Shown piece after piece: positions 27,664 through 37,255 of a stretch of 64,000 bases of DNA. Made by a program: the position numbers and the translations under genes. Position 1 is the first letter of the stretch. Each line of letters opens with the position of its first letter. The notes under the pieces were generated by a model, which searched no databases, had not been told where the DNA came from, and saw only the letters and a program-made list of their open reading frames with translations. This stretch comes from Pseudomonas sp. R84 (GTDB lineage: Bacteria; Pseudomonadota; Gammaproteobacteria; Pseudomonadales; Pseudomonadaceae), in assembly GCF_009834515.1 (NCBI RefSeq), contig NZ_CP019426.1, positions 1,663,501 through 1,727,500 on the forward strand, written 5' to 3'.

Positions 27664-27842
27664 AACCCTCACCCCAGCCCTCTCCCAAGGGGAGAGGGGG
27701 CCGACCGAGGTGTCTTGGGTCAAACGCCGACCTGAAAGATTTTGGCGATTATGGATTCGGTGATGCACGTTCAGGTCGGCGAAGCTGGCAAAGTTGACTC
27801 GGTCGGTCCCCTCTCCCTCCGGGAGAGGGCTAGGGTGAGGGC
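27664..27842. repeat. nested composite palindromic element
   Basis: Outer arms CCTCACCCCAGCCCTCTCCC.../...GGGAGAGGGCTAGGGTGAGG and GGCCGACCGAG/CTCGGTCGGTCC enclose an inner perfect 12-base inverted repeat CGCCGACCTGAA / TTCAGGTCGGCG (27725-27736, 27770-27781). Each outer arm is itself a hairpin (CTCTCCC...GGGAGAG). It fills the aceK-hrpA gap and is unrelated to the REP families in the window. Confidence 0.8.
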
Positions 27843-27926
27843 AGCAATCCCCCAGACACGCCACAAATCCGCCAAATCTGCGACAATCCGCCCCCTGCAT
27901 AAATAGACGACCGAATTGCCTACCCG

Positions 27927-30900
27927 ATGACCGACGAATCGCCCTCCATCGACAAACTGCTGAAAAACCTCGATCACGCCATGCTCGCCGACCGTCACCG
28001 GCTGCGGCGGCAGTTGCTTGAGCTGCGCAAGAAACCCGACGAGGCCAAGCTGGCCCAGTGGGTGACGCGCATGCAGGCGTCCTGTGATCAGGTGCTGGCG
28101 CGCAAGGCGAGCCTGCCGGTGATTCGTTACGACGACAGTTTGCCGATCGCCGCCAAGCGTGACGAAATCAAGAAGGCGCTGGAGCAGCATCAGGTTCTGA
28201 TCATCGCCGGCGAAACCGGTTCGGGTAAAACCACCCAGTTGCCGAAAATCTGTCTGGAAATCGGTCGCGGCCAGCACGGTCTGATTGGCCACACGCAACC
28301 GCGCCGAATCGCCGCACGCAGCGTCGCCAGCCGCGTTGCCGAGGAACTCGGCACGCCGCTCGGTTCGCTGGTCGGCTATCAGGTACGTTTCGAGGATCAA
28401 AGCGATTCCAACACCCTGATCAAGCTGATGACCGACGGCATCCTGCTCGCGGAAACCCAGAACGATCGCTACCTCGAACGCTACGACACGATCATCGTCG
28501 ACGAAGCCCATGAACGCAGTCTCAACATCGATTTCCTGCTCGGTTACCTGAAAACCCTGCTGCCGCGTCGCCCGGATCTGAAAGTCATCATCACCTCGGC
28601 GACCATCGATCTGGAGCGTTTCTCCAAACACTTCGATGATGCGCCGATTGTTGAAGTGTCGGGCCGTACCTTCCCGGTGGACACCTGGTATCGCCCGCTG
28701 ACGCTCGAGCAGGACGAAGAGGGCAACCGCGTCGAGGATGACCTGACCGTCGATCAAGCGATCCTCGCCACCCTCGACGAAATCGCCGCCTATGAGCGCA
28801 GCGAACGCCGCAGTCCCGGTGACGTGCTGGTGTTCCTGCCCGGCGAGCGTGAGATTCGCGACGCTGCCGACATGCTGCGCAAGGCACAAATCAAACACAC
28901 TGAAATCCTGCCGCTGTACGCGCGCCTGTCGCCGGCCGAGCAGCAGCGGATTTTCCAGTCGCACCCGGGCCGTCGCGTGGTGCTGGCGACCAACGTCGCC
29001 GAGACTTCGCTGACCGTGCCAGGCATCCGTTATGTGATTGATAGCGGCACCGCACGCATCAGCCGCTACAGCTACCGCGCCAAGGTACAGCGCCTGCCGA
29101 TCGAAGCGATTTCCCAGGCCAGCGCCAATCAGCGTAAAGGCCGTTGCGGTCGGGTCGAGCCGGGCATTTGCATTCGGTTGTACAGCGAAGAAGATTTTAA
29201 CGGGCGCCCGGAATTCACCGATCCGGAGATTCTGCGCACTAACCTCGCGGCAGTTATCCTGCAGATGCTGCATCTGCGCCTCGGCGAGATCACCGCGTTT
29301 CCGTTCATTGAACCGCCGGATGGCAAGGCGATCAGTGACGGTTTCAACCTTCTGCAAGAACTCTCTGCAGTCGATCGCAACAGTCAGTTGACGCCGCTGG
29401 GTCGGCAGTTGGCGCGCTTGCCGGTCGACCCGCGCATGGGCCGCATGCTGCTCGAAGCGGCCAAGCTCGGCAGCCTGCAGGAAGTGCTGATCGTCGCCAG
29501 TGCGATGTCGATTCAAGACCCGCGCGAGCGGCCGCCGGAGCGTCAGCAAGCCGCCGATCAGGCCCACGCGCAATGGAAAGACATCGATTCGGACTTCGCC
29601 GGTTTGGTGAATCTGTGGCGTGGCTTTGAAGAGCAGCGCCAGGCGTTGACCGCGAGTCCGCTACGCAACTGGTGCCGCAAGAATTTCCTCAACTATCTAC
29701 GCTTGCGCGAATGGCGCGATTCCCACCGCCAGTTGAGCCTGATCTGCCGTGACATGCAGCTCAGCCTTAACAAAGAGCCGGCGGATTATCCGAAACTGCA
29801 CAAAGCGGTACTGGTCGGTTTGCTCAGCCAGATCGGTCAGAAAACCGAGGACGGCGATTATCTTGGTGCGCGTCAGCGGCGTTTCTGGATTCACCCGTCG
29901 TCGGGCATCGGCAAGAAGCGCCCGCAATGGCTGATGACCGCCGAACTGGTGGAAACCACCAAGCTCTACGCGCGCATGGTCGCCAAGATCGACGCCGACT
30001 GGATCGAGCCGCTGGCCGGGCACCTGATCAAGAAAAACCACTTCGAACCGCATTGGGAGAAGAAGCGCGGCCAGGTCGTCGCGTTTGAACAGATCACCCT
30101 GTTCGGGCTGATCGTGGTCGGCCGCCGCCCGGTGCATTACGGTCCGGTCGATCCAGTGGTTTCGCGTGAGCTGTTTATCCGTGAAGGTCTGGTGCGTGGC
30201 GAGATTCAGTCGAAAGCCAAGTGTCTGAGCGCCAACAAACAACTGCTGGAACAGCTCGACGAACTGGAAGCCAAGGCCCGTCGCCGCGACATTCTTGCCG
30301 ACGAAGAAACCCTGTACGCGTTCTACGACGCGCGTTTGCCGGCGGAGATTCACCAGACTGCGACCTTCGACAGTTGGTATCGCATCAACAGTCAGAAAGA
30401 CCCGCAACTGCTGATCATGCGCGAAGAAGACGTGCTGGCTCGCGAGGCCAGTGAAGTCACCGCGCGTGATTACCCGGACACCCTGCACATCGGTGATCTG
30501 GAACTGGCGCTGACCTATCACTTCGAACCCAATCACCCGCGTGACGGCGTGACCCTGCGCGTACCGGCACCGCTGTTGCCGATGCTGCCGCCGGAGCGCC
30601 TGGAATGGCTGGTACCGGGGCTGATCGAAGCCAAGTGCATCGCCCTCGTGCGCAACCTGCCCAAAGCTTTGCGCAAGAACTTCGTGCCGGTGCCGGACTT
30701 CATCAAGGCTGCCTTGCAACGTATGACCTTTGCCGAAGGTTCGTTGCCGCAAGCGCTGGGCCGTGAATTGCTGCGCATGACCGGCGCGCGGGTCAGCGAT
30801 GAGGCGTGGGCAGAAGCCGAGCTAGGCGTCGAGGGGCATCTGCGGATGAACCTGGAAATCGTCGACGGCCAGGGCAAGTTCCTCGGCGAAGGCCGCGATC

Positions 30901-31838
30901 TGGCTGAGCTGACCGCACGGTTTGCCGAAGCCAGTCAGGCCGCGTTGGCCGTGCCGCAAAGTGCGAAAAGCCAGCAACCGGTAGAGGCGAAAGTCTTCGC
31001 GCCGGTGGCAGAAAAGACTCAACAGAAGATCGCCGGGTTGTCGATGACGGTGTATCCGGCGCTGGTCGAAGAGGGCGGTACGGTCAAGGAAGGGCGCTTT
31101 TCGACCCCGGCCGAGGCCGAGTTCCAGCATCGCCGCGCGTTGCAGCGGTTGTTGATGCAGCAACTGGCGGAGCCGGCCAAATTCCTGCGCGGCAAGTTGC
31201 CGGGGCAGACCGAACTGGGCTTGCTCTATCGCGAGCTGGGCCGCGTTGATGCGCTGGTTGAAGACATTCTGCTGGCGAGCCTCGACAGCTGCATTCTCGA
31301 AGGCGAAGACCCGTTGCCCCGCGACGGCGCCGGTTTGGCGGCACTGGCCGAGCGCAAACGCGGCAACTGGACCGAGCATGCCGAGCGCGTGGCCCGGTTG
31401 ACGCTGGAGATTCTCAAGCTCTGGCACGGTCTGCAAAAACGCTTCAAAGGCAAGATCGACCTGGCGCAAGCCGTGGCGCTGAATGACATCAAGCAGCAAA
31501 TCAACAATCTGGTGTATCCGGGTTTTGTCCGCGAGACGCCGATGCAGTGGCTCAAAGAGTTGCCGCGTTACTTGAAGGCGGTCGAGCAGCGTTTCGAAAA
31601 GCTCGGTGCGCAGGTGCAGAAGGATCGCGTCTGGAGCGGCGAACTCGCCGGCCTCTGGACGCAATACCAGACCCGCGCAGCGAAACATGCGCAGGAAGGC
31701 AAACGCGATCCGCAGCTTGAGTTGTATCGCTGGTGGCTGGAGGAATACCGGGTCTCGCTGTTCGCCCAGCAGTTGGGCACGAAAACGCCGATTTCAGACA
31801 AACGCCTGAACAAGCAGTGGACTCAGGTCGAACCCTGA
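27927..31838 (+). CDS. hrpA: ATP-dependent RNA helicase HrpA
   Basis: A 1303-residue DEAH-box helicase. Walker A GETGSGKT is at 95-102, the DEAH box near 192-195, SAT near 220, and motif VI QRKGRCGRVEPG near 400. Helicase-associated and OB-fold domains follow, with a large C-terminal DUF3418 region that fits full-length HrpA. It acts on RNA in the cytosol, with roles in mRNA processing and ribosome rescue. It stands alone behind a palindromic element. Confidence 0.95.
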   Translation: MTDESPSIDKLLKNLDHAMLADRHRLRRQLLELRKKPDEAKLAQWVTRMQASCDQVLARKASLPVIRYDDSLPIAAKRDEIKKALEQHQVLIIAGETGSGKTTQLPKICLEIGRGQHGLIGHTQPRRIAARSVASRVAEELGTPLGSLVGYQVRFEDQSDSNTLIKLMTDGILLAETQNDRYLERYDTIIVDEAHERSLNIDFLLGYLKTLLPRRPDLKVIITSATIDLERFSKHFDDAPIVEVSGRTFPVDTWYRPLTLEQDEEGNRVEDDLTVDQAILATLDEIAAYERSERRSPGDVLVFLPGEREIRDAADMLRKAQIKHTEILPLYARLSPAEQQRIFQSHPGRRVVLATNVAETSLTVPGIRYVIDSGTARISRYSYRAKVQRLPIEAISQASANQRKGRCGRVEPGICIRLYSEEDFNGRPEFTDPEILRTNLAAVILQMLHLRLGEITAFPFIEPPDGKAISDGFNLLQELSAVDRNSQLTPLGRQLARLPVDPRMGRMLLEAAKLGSLQEVLIVASAMSIQDPRERPPERQQAADQAHAQWKDIDSDFAGLVNLWRGFEEQRQALTASPLRNWCRKNFLNYLRLREWRDSHRQLSLICRDMQLSLNKEPADYPKLHKAVLVGLLSQIGQKTEDGDYLGARQRRFWIHPSSGIGKKRPQWLMTAELVETTKLYARMVAKIDADWIEPLAGHLIKKNHFEPHWEKKRGQVVAFEQITLFGLIVVGRRPVHYGPVDPVVSRELFIREGLVRGEIQSKAKCLSANKQLLEQLDELEAKARRRDILADEETLYAFYDARLPAEIHQTATFDSWYRINSQKDPQLLIMREEDVLAREASEVTARDYPDTLHIGDLELALTYHFEPNHPRDGVTLRVPAPLLPMLPPERLEWLVPGLIEAKCIALVRNLPKALRKNFVPVPDFIKAALQRMTFAEGSLPQALGRELLRMTGARVSDEAWAEAELGVEGHLRMNLEIVDGQGKFLGEGRDLAELTARFAEASQAALAVPQSAKSQQPVEAKVFAPVAEKTQQKIAGLSMTVYPALVEEGGTVKEGRFSTPAEAEFQHRRALQRLLMQQLAEPAKFLRGKLPGQTELGLLYRELGRVDALVEDILLASLDSCILEGEDPLPRDGAGLAALAERKRGNWTEHAERVARLTLEILKLWHGLQKRFKGKIDLAQAVALNDIKQQINNLVYPGFVRETPMQWLKELPRYLKAVEQRFEKLGAQVQKDRVWSGELAGLWTQYQTRAAKHAQEGKRDPQLELYRWWLEEYRVSLFAQQLGTKTPISDKRLNKQWTQVEP

Positions 31839-31860
31839 CCTTGAGCCGTACGCAATCCCC

Positions 31861-31949
31861 TGTAGGAGTGAGCCTGCTCGCGATTGCGGTGTGTCAGTCA
31901 CATTATCACTGGCAGACAGACCGCTATCGCGAGCAGGCTCACTCCTACA
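31861..31949. repeat. REPIN (GAGTGAGCCTGCTCGCGA family)
   Basis: Head-to-head inverted REP pair 22 bases after the hrpA stop. Confidence 0.92.
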
Positions 31950-32165
31950 GGGGGATCGCGTTTAGAAGGAGAAAGGCGCCAAAAGCCCACGTTTATGGCA
32001 AACTTCGCGACCATAAACGCCGGTTTCGCGACCCAGAGCCTTCGGCCGGGGTGCGAGACGGAATAAAGCGATGCCAGGTTTGCGTCCCCCGGATGGGAAT
32101 AGACCCTTTGTGTGTTGGTACGACGGTTCCAGCACTTTCTGCCTGAACAGATTAGAGAAACGACC
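31950..32165 (+). other. leader/promoter region of the ketoacyl synthase gene
   Basis: 216 bases with no convincing gene, between a REPIN and the ketoacyl synthase start. A GC-rich stretch (CCGGATGGGAAT..., 32090-32102) and a short run before AGAGAAACGACC suggest a leader. I cannot identify a specific operator. Confidence 0.4.
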
Positions 32166-33287
32166 ATGCATAACGTCGTCATCAGCGGCACCGGCCTGTA
32201 CACCCCGGCCAACAGCATCTCCAACGAAGAGCTGGTGCAGTCTTTCAATACCTACGTCGCCCAGTTCAACGCCGACAACGCCGACGCGATCGCCAGCGGC
32301 GAAGTCCAGGCCCTGACCGAATCCAGCGCTGCGTTTATCGAAAAGGCTTCCGGCATCAAGAGCCGCTTTGTCATGGACAAGGACGGCATCCTCGATCCAC
32401 AACGCATGGCTCCGTGTCTGCCGGAGCGCTCCAACGACGAATGGTCGGTGCTCTGCCAGATGGCCATCGGCGCTGCCGAACAGGCCCTGCAACGCGCCGG
32501 CAAAACTGCCGCTGATATCGACGGCGTGATCGTCGCCTGCTCCAACCTGCAGCGCGCCTACCCGGCCATCGCCATCGAAGTCCAGGAAGCCTTGGGCATT
32601 CAGGGCTTCGGTTTCGACATGAACGTGGCCTGCTCCTCGGCCACCTTCGGCATCCAGGCTGCGGCCAACAGCGTGCAACTGGGCCAGGCCCGGGCGATCC
32701 TGATGGTCAACCCGGAAGTCTGCACCGGGCACCTGAACTTCCGTGACCGCGACAGCCACTTCATCTTCGGCGACGCCGCCACTGCCGTGGTCATCGAGCG
32801 CGCTGATACAGCGACCTCCAAGTACCAGTTCGACGTGGTCAGCACCAAACTGCTGACCAAGTTCTCCAACAACATCCGCAACAACTTCGGCTTCCTCAAC
32901 CGTGCGGCGGAAGAGGGCATCGGTGCCCGCGACAAGCTGTTCGTGCAGGAAGGCCGCAAGGTGTTCAAGGACGTTTGCCCGATGGTTGCCGAACTTATTG
33001 GCGAGCATCTGCAAGAGAACCAGCTTAACGTCGGCGACGTGAAGCGCTTCTGGCTGCACCAGGCCAACCTGAGCATGAACCATCTGATCGTGCGCAAGTT
33101 GCTTGGTCGCGAAGCCACCGAAGAAGAAGCGCCGGTGATTCTCGATACTTACGCCAACACCAGTTCGGCGGGTTCGGTCATTGCTTTCCACAAATATCAG
33201 GATGATCTGGCGAGCGGTTCGCTGGCGGTGCTGAGTTCGTTCGGTGCCGGCTATTCGATTGGCAGCGTGATTCTGCGCAAGCGTTGA
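32166..33287 (+). CDS. beta-ketoacyl-ACP synthase III-like protein
   Basis: A 373-residue thiolase-fold condensing enzyme. NVACSSATFG contains the catalytic Cys156; WLHQANLSMN the His (about 298) and YANTSSAGS the Asn (about 331) of the C-H-N triad of FabH-type enzymes. Gene order (synthase, ECF sigma, zinc-finger protein) matches the P. aeruginosa PA3286-PA3284 region, where PA3286 was reported to condense medium-chain acyl-CoA with malonyl-ACP, feeding beta-oxidation products into fatty acid synthesis. Assignment here is by family and context. The ATG at 32166 begins the conserved domain. Confidence 0.85.
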   Translation: MHNVVISGTGLYTPANSISNEELVQSFNTYVAQFNADNADAIASGEVQALTESSAAFIEKASGIKSRFVMDKDGILDPQRMAPCLPERSNDEWSVLCQMAIGAAEQALQRAGKTAADIDGVIVACSNLQRAYPAIAIEVQEALGIQGFGFDMNVACSSATFGIQAAANSVQLGQARAILMVNPEVCTGHLNFRDRDSHFIFGDAATAVVIERADTATSKYQFDVVSTKLLTKFSNNIRNNFGFLNRAAEEGIGARDKLFVQEGRKVFKDVCPMVAELIGEHLQENQLNVGDVKRFWLHQANLSMNHLIVRKLLGREATEEEAPVILDTYANTSSAGSVIAFHKYQDDLASGSLAVLSSFGAGYSIGSVILRKR

Positions 33288-33366
33288 AAATTGGTTTAAT
33301 TTCCTCTTAATCGCGCCGACTTTTCCTACATCCGAATCGGCTCAAACGCTGTAATTTTTCGGAAAT

Positions 33367-33390
33367 GGCGGCAGGTGAAGACCTGCCGCC
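33367..33390 (+). terminator. hairpin after the ketoacyl synthase gene
   Basis: GGCGGCAGGT / ACCTGCCGCC with a GAAG tetraloop, followed by GTCATTTTCG. The stem is strong but the T-run is weak, so it may be a terminator or an attenuator partly separating the synthase from the sigma factor gene. Confidence 0.55.
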
Positions 33391-33424
33391 GTCATTTTCG
33401 AAATCGGAACAAGGGGATTGATGG

Positions 33425-34036
33425 ATGGCGGCTGACGAGACCCAACTGCTTGTGCGCCTGCTGGCAGGTGAACAACAGGCTTTCAAGGAACTGGTGACGA
33501 CCTATCAGAGCGCCATGCGCGCCGTGGCATATGCGATTGTCGGCCAGCGTCATGTCGAAGAAGTGGTGCAGGACGCCTGGCTTTCCGTCGTGCGCCATAT
33601 CGGCAGCTTCGAAGGTCGCTCCAGTCTCAAGACCTGGCTGTTGACCATCACGGCCAACTCAGCCAAAAGCCGTTATAAACTGAATCGCCGCGAAGTGTTG
33701 ATGGATGATTTGCCATCGCCCCACGGCACCATTGATGACGACCGCTTTTTTTCCGGTGACGGCCATTGGCTGGTCGCCCCGTTCGCCTGGCACCAGGACA
33801 CACCGGAAGCGCTGCTGACCGAGAGCGAATTGCGCGAATGTCTGGAGCACACCCTGTTGAATCTGTCGGAACTGCAAAGCAGCGTTTTGCTGTTGCGAGA
33901 ACGGCAGGGGCTGGAGTTGGAGGAGATCTGTAATCTTCTGGAGATCTCGCTCTCCAATGTCCGTGTGCTGCTGCATCGTGCGCGGCTGAAAGTCTTCGCG
34001 ACCGTGGAGCATTTTGAGGAGACAGGAGAATGTTGA
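33425..34036 (+). CDS. ECF-type RNA polymerase sigma factor
   Basis: A 203-residue group 4 sigma factor. Region 2 (FKELVTTYQSAMRAVAYAIVGQRHVEEVVQDAWLSVVRHI, residues 20-59) binds the -10 element and core; region 4 (LLNLSELQSSVLLLRERQGLELEEICNLLEISLSNVRVLLHRARLKV) holds the -35 helix-turn-helix. The start at 33425 (ATGGCG) follows AAGGGG; ATG at 33421 is out of frame. Its end overlaps the anti-sigma gene by 7 bases, so the two are coupled. Confidence 0.92.
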   Translation: MAADETQLLVRLLAGEQQAFKELVTTYQSAMRAVAYAIVGQRHVEEVVQDAWLSVVRHIGSFEGRSSLKTWLLTITANSAKSRYKLNRREVLMDDLPSPHGTIDDDRFFSGDGHWLVAPFAWHQDTPEALLTESELRECLEHTLLNLSELQSSVLLLRERQGLELEEICNLLEISLSNVRVLLHRARLKVFATVEHFEETGEC

Positions 34037-34266
34037 CCTGCAAGGAGCAAGTGGCACGATCCAGCGATTATCTCGATGGCCAGTTGAGCTTTCGTGAAAA
34101 GTGGATGGTGCGTCATCACCTGATGTTTTGCCCGAACTGCCGGCGTTTCATTCGTCAGATGCGTTTGATGCAAGCCACCTTGAAGGCGCTGCCGGAGCAA
34201 CCGGAAGAGGGCGTGGATGCCTTGGCGGAACGCCTGGCGGCGCAGCGGCGGGACGATAGCCCGTAA
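34030..34266 (+). CDS. zinc-finger anti-sigma factor
   Basis: A 78-residue soluble protein with the ZAS motif HLMFCPNC: His30, Cys34 and Cys37 (HxxxCxxC), with Cys4 as a possible fourth ligand. There is no transmembrane helix. Overlap with the sigma gene makes it the cognate anti-sigma factor by genetic logic. Zinc release by oxidation is the usual switch of this family, but the signal here is unknown. Confidence 0.8.
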   Translation: MLTCKEQVARSSDYLDGQLSFREKWMVRHHLMFCPNCRRFIRQMRLMQATLKALPEQPEEGVDALAERLAAQRRDDSP

Positions 34267-34330
34267 AAAACACAGCCCGGTGCAGCGTCAGCGAACGGAT
34301 GATGGGGATCGCTGTAACTGCACCGGGCTG
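34264..34330 (-). terminator. large nested terminator of the porin gene
   Basis: CAGCCCGGTGCAG (34273-34285) pairs with its exact complement at 34318-34330, with an inner CAGCGA/TCGCTG stem. Read on the minus strand it is followed by TGTTTTTTAC, so it should end the porin transcript. On the plus strand there is no T-run, and the A-run adjoins the anti-sigma stop. Confidence 0.75.
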
Positions 34331-34410
34331 CAGGAAAATCAGCTTCGATCGACAAGTCGCAAGGGGAGCGGTGACTTGCAGTTTGTTGCTCGAAGCTTGT
34401 CGCTGTTTTC

Positions 34411-35733
34411 TTAGAACTTGGCTTCCGCGTCCAGCTGCAGGGTGTTGGCGTCAGCATCACGCTGGGTACGGCTGGCGAAGTCGGCCTTGGTCAGGAAGTA
34501 CGTAGCGCCAATGGCGAAGTTCTTGTCGATGTCGTAACCGACCTTGAACTTGTGGCCACGGGAACCAGTGGTGCCGTTGGCGAAGTCGGAGTCGGTGAAG
34601 GCGCCGACCACGGCGTTGCGCTGCACGTCACGATAGTTGTAATCGAGGTTCAGGCCGAAGACTTTCGACTTGGCACCCAACAGCCACGCGGTGTCCTGAT
34701 CGGTCACGGCGTCGTTGTTCTTCACGTACTGGCCGTAGAACGACAGTGGCATCGGCAGACCGCCGATGTCGACCTGGCTGAACCCTTCATACAGACGGAA
34801 TTCGTTGTTGGCCGAGTTGCCATTGACCGCCAGGGCGCACGGGGTGGAAGTGCCGGTGCAGCGGCTGTCTTCGTCGTTCTGGTAGGCGTAGACGCTGCCG
34901 CCCAGGGTCACTTTCAGGTTGTCGCTGATGTTGAAGCGGCTACCCAACTGGCCAGCGGTCAGACGCAGGTCGTGACGGAATTGCACGCCATCGCCGTCGA
35001 CGTTGTCCTTGAGGTTGTAGTTACCCAGGCTGCCGAACAGTTCGGCGCTGCTGCCCAACGGGTATTTGTAGGTAACGGCCAGACCTTCCGGGTTGATGTC
35101 GCTATCCCAGATCACGTCGCCCATGCTGACCCACGGCTGAAGCATCTTGCCGCCGATGATGTGCAGGTTCTTGATCTGATCCGGGTGGTAGTCGATGTAA
35201 CCCAGGTCGAGCCAGATCTGCTTCTTGTCGAAGTAGTTGTCCTGATCCTGGTTGGTCGAACGGGCATCGTCGCCGCCGCCGGTGGCGATACGGATGCCGG
35301 TGTCGACCTGTGGGTTGATCTCGGTGTAGGCGCCCAGACGGGCACGGATGCGCTGACGATCCTTGTCGCGGCCGCCGTTGTTCGGTTCGCCGTCGATCTT
35401 GATGGTTTCCTGACGGATACGCACATCGCCTTTGAACTGGGTCTTGGCCGCCCAGGCGAGTTTCTGGTCGAAGACGCTTTTTTCGTTGGTTTTCTTCGCA
35501 ACGGCGGCGACTTGTTCGTTGGTCTCTTGCTGCGCCTGCTGCGCGATTTGCTGAGCCTTCTGATCCTTGGCCAGTTCAGTTTGCAGTTCGATGTACTGCG
35601 CCTGGGAAATGGAACCGTTAGCCTTGAGCATGTCGAGCAGTTTGGCGTCGACTGCAGCACTGGCCGGAACACTCATGGCCAGCAACAAGCCACCGCACAG
35701 GGCCGCCGCAGTTTTCGTGGAAGCAAGACGCAT
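34411..35733 (-). CDS. outer membrane porin (Porin_5/putative porin family)
   Basis: A 440-residue beta-barrel protein. A signal peptide (residues 1-26, ending SVPASA) precedes an N-terminal module LDMLKANGSISQAQYIELQTELAKDQ and a Gln-rich coiled coil (about 55-80); the rest alternates short amphipathic strands and ends in ...LDAEAKF, the terminal Phe expected for BAM recognition. It forms a channel in the outer membrane; the solute is unknown. Start at 35733 follows GGAGA. A Cys pair (CTGTSTPC) occurs in one extracellular loop. Confidence 0.85.
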   Translation of the reverse strand: MRLASTKTAAALCGGLLLAMSVPASAAVDAKLLDMLKANGSISQAQYIELQTELAKDQKAQQIAQQAQQETNEQVAAVAKKTNEKSVFDQKLAWAAKTQFKGDVRIRQETIKIDGEPNNGGRDKDRQRIRARLGAYTEINPQVDTGIRIATGGGDDARSTNQDQDNYFDKKQIWLDLGYIDYHPDQIKNLHIIGGKMLQPWVSMGDVIWDSDINPEGLAVTYKYPLGSSAELFGSLGNYNLKDNVDGDGVQFRHDLRLTAGQLGSRFNISDNLKVTLGGSVYAYQNDEDSRCTGTSTPCALAVNGNSANNEFRLYEGFSQVDIGGLPMPLSFYGQYVKNNDAVTDQDTAWLLGAKSKVFGLNLDYNYRDVQRNAVVGAFTDSDFANGTTGSRGHKFKVGYDIDKNFAIGATYFLTKADFASRTQRDADANTLQLDAEAKF

Positions 35734-36016
35734 AGCAATCTCCGAAGATGAGAGGGGATGGCACAGCCATCCGGGGCACAACCGACGATTCGAGCGTCGG
35801 AAAACAGTGTCCGGGTAGAACCCGGCGCTCTAAAAACAGGCGCCAGTATCGCGATGGTTTATGACAGAGCAGTGGCACAGTGATGGCAGGTTGATGACGA
35901 TATCGATTCGCCCTGAACTATTGATCTAGAGCGCTGTCGGCCGATTGCGGGTGTGCAAAGCCGCGCAATCGGCGATACTCGCCGGGCGCTGAAGTCCTGT
36001 TGTGGAGAGCTTGTTG

Positions 36017-37141
36017 ATGCCGTTGCAACGCCTGCAAAACCTGTCGGAAATCGCCTCGGCAAGCTGGGATGCACTAGTGCCTGAAAGCCAGCCATTTCTG
36101 CGCCACGCCTTTCTCAGTGCGCTGGAAGACAGTGGTAGCGTTGGCCCCCACACCGGCTGGCAACCGGAGCATTTGCTGCACATCGAAGATGATCGACTGA
36201 TCGCCGCGTTACCCAGTTATCGCAAGTGGCATTCCTACGGCGAGTACGTGTTCGATCACGGCTGGGCCGACGCCTGCGCCCGTGCCGGCATCGATTACTA
36301 CCCCAAGCTGTTGACCGCTGTGCCGTTCAGTCCGGTGAGCGGCCCGCGCTTGTTGGCGGCCAATGTCGAAGACGGTTTCGAACTGCTCAAGAGCCTGCCG
36401 GGTTATCTGGAAATCGAAGGGCTTTCCAGCGCGCACATCAATTTCACCGACGCTTTCACCGATGCTGCGATGGCCGAACAGCCTGGTTGGCTGCAACGTA
36501 TTGGCTGTCAGTATCACTGGCAGAATCGCGGCTACCGCGACTTCCAGGACTTTCTCGACGTGCTCAGTTCGCGCAAGCGCAAACAGATGCGCAAGGAACG
36601 CGAGCAGGTGGCGGGGCAGGGTTTTGAATTTGAGTGGCTGGAGGGGCGCGAGCTGGACGAGGTGCAGTGGGATTTCGTCTACGCCTGTTACGCCAATACC
36701 TACGCGGTGCGCCGTCAGACCCCGTATCTGACGCGGGAATTTTTCAGTCTGTTGGCCGAGCGCATGCCCGAGGCAATCCGCGTGGTGCTGGCTAAACAGG
36801 GCTCACGGCCGGTAGCAATGGCCTTCAGTCTGGTCGGTGGCGACAGTTTCTACGGGCGCTATTGGGGGTGCCTGGCGGAGTTTGATCGACTGCACTTCGA
36901 GACCTGTTTTTATCAGGGGATGGATTATGCAATTGCCCAGGGTTATCAGCGTTTCGATGCTGGCGCTCAGGGCGAGCACAAGTTGATTCGCGGGTTCGAA
37001 CCGGTGATCACGCATTCGTGGCATTACCTGCTGCATCCGGGTCTGAAAGCAGCGGTGAAGGATTTCCTGCAACAGGAGCGTGCCGGCATCCTTGCGTATG
37101 CCGAAGAAGCGAAAACAGCCTTGCCTTATCGCCAGACATAG
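36017..37141 (+). CDS. GNAT-fold acyltransferase, COG3146 type
   Basis: A 374-residue protein of the peptidogalycan-biosynthesis/FemABX-like N-acetyltransferase group. SHINFTDA, SRKRKQMRKEREQV and the final RFDAGAQGEHKLIRGFEPVITHSWHYL are the recurring signatures. Members look like tRNA- or CoA-dependent acyltransferases, but the substrate is not established. The ATG at 36017 follows GGAGAG by 7 bases; a GTG at 36002 lies within the Shine-Dalgarno. Confidence 0.75.
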   Translation: MPLQRLQNLSEIASASWDALVPESQPFLRHAFLSALEDSGSVGPHTGWQPEHLLHIEDDRLIAALPSYRKWHSYGEYVFDHGWADACARAGIDYYPKLLTAVPFSPVSGPRLLAANVEDGFELLKSLPGYLEIEGLSSAHINFTDAFTDAAMAEQPGWLQRIGCQYHWQNRGYRDFQDFLDVLSSRKRKQMRKEREQVAGQGFEFEWLEGRELDEVQWDFVYACYANTYAVRRQTPYLTREFFSLLAERMPEAIRVVLAKQGSRPVAMAFSLVGGDSFYGRYWGCLAEFDRLHFETCFYQGMDYAIAQGYQRFDAGAQGEHKLIRGFEPVITHSWHYLLHPGLKAAVKDFLQQERAGILAYAEEAKTALPYRQT

Positions 37142-37147
37142 ATCCTT

Positions 37148-37236
37148 TGTAGGAGTGAGCCTGCTCGCGATAGCGATCTGTCAGAGCCATTGATGTTGAC
37201 TGACACACCGCTATCGCGAGCAGGCTCACTCCTACA
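37148..37236. repeat. REPIN (GAGTGAGCCTGCTCGCGA family)
   Basis: Head-to-head inverted REP pair between the convergent GNAT and aquaporin genes. Confidence 0.92.
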
Positions 37237-37255
37237 AGGGGATCTCAGGCACCCC

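Noticed and set aside
27771..29573. 600-residue open frame on the minus strand opposite hrpA
   Set aside because: It is the antisense shadow of the hrpA helicase domain and starts nowhere with a Shine-Dalgarno; no recognisable protein.
31955..32146. Short open frame after the REPIN downstream of hrpA
   Set aside because: The frame begins inside the REPIN and continues without a Shine-Dalgarno; codon use does not look like a gene.
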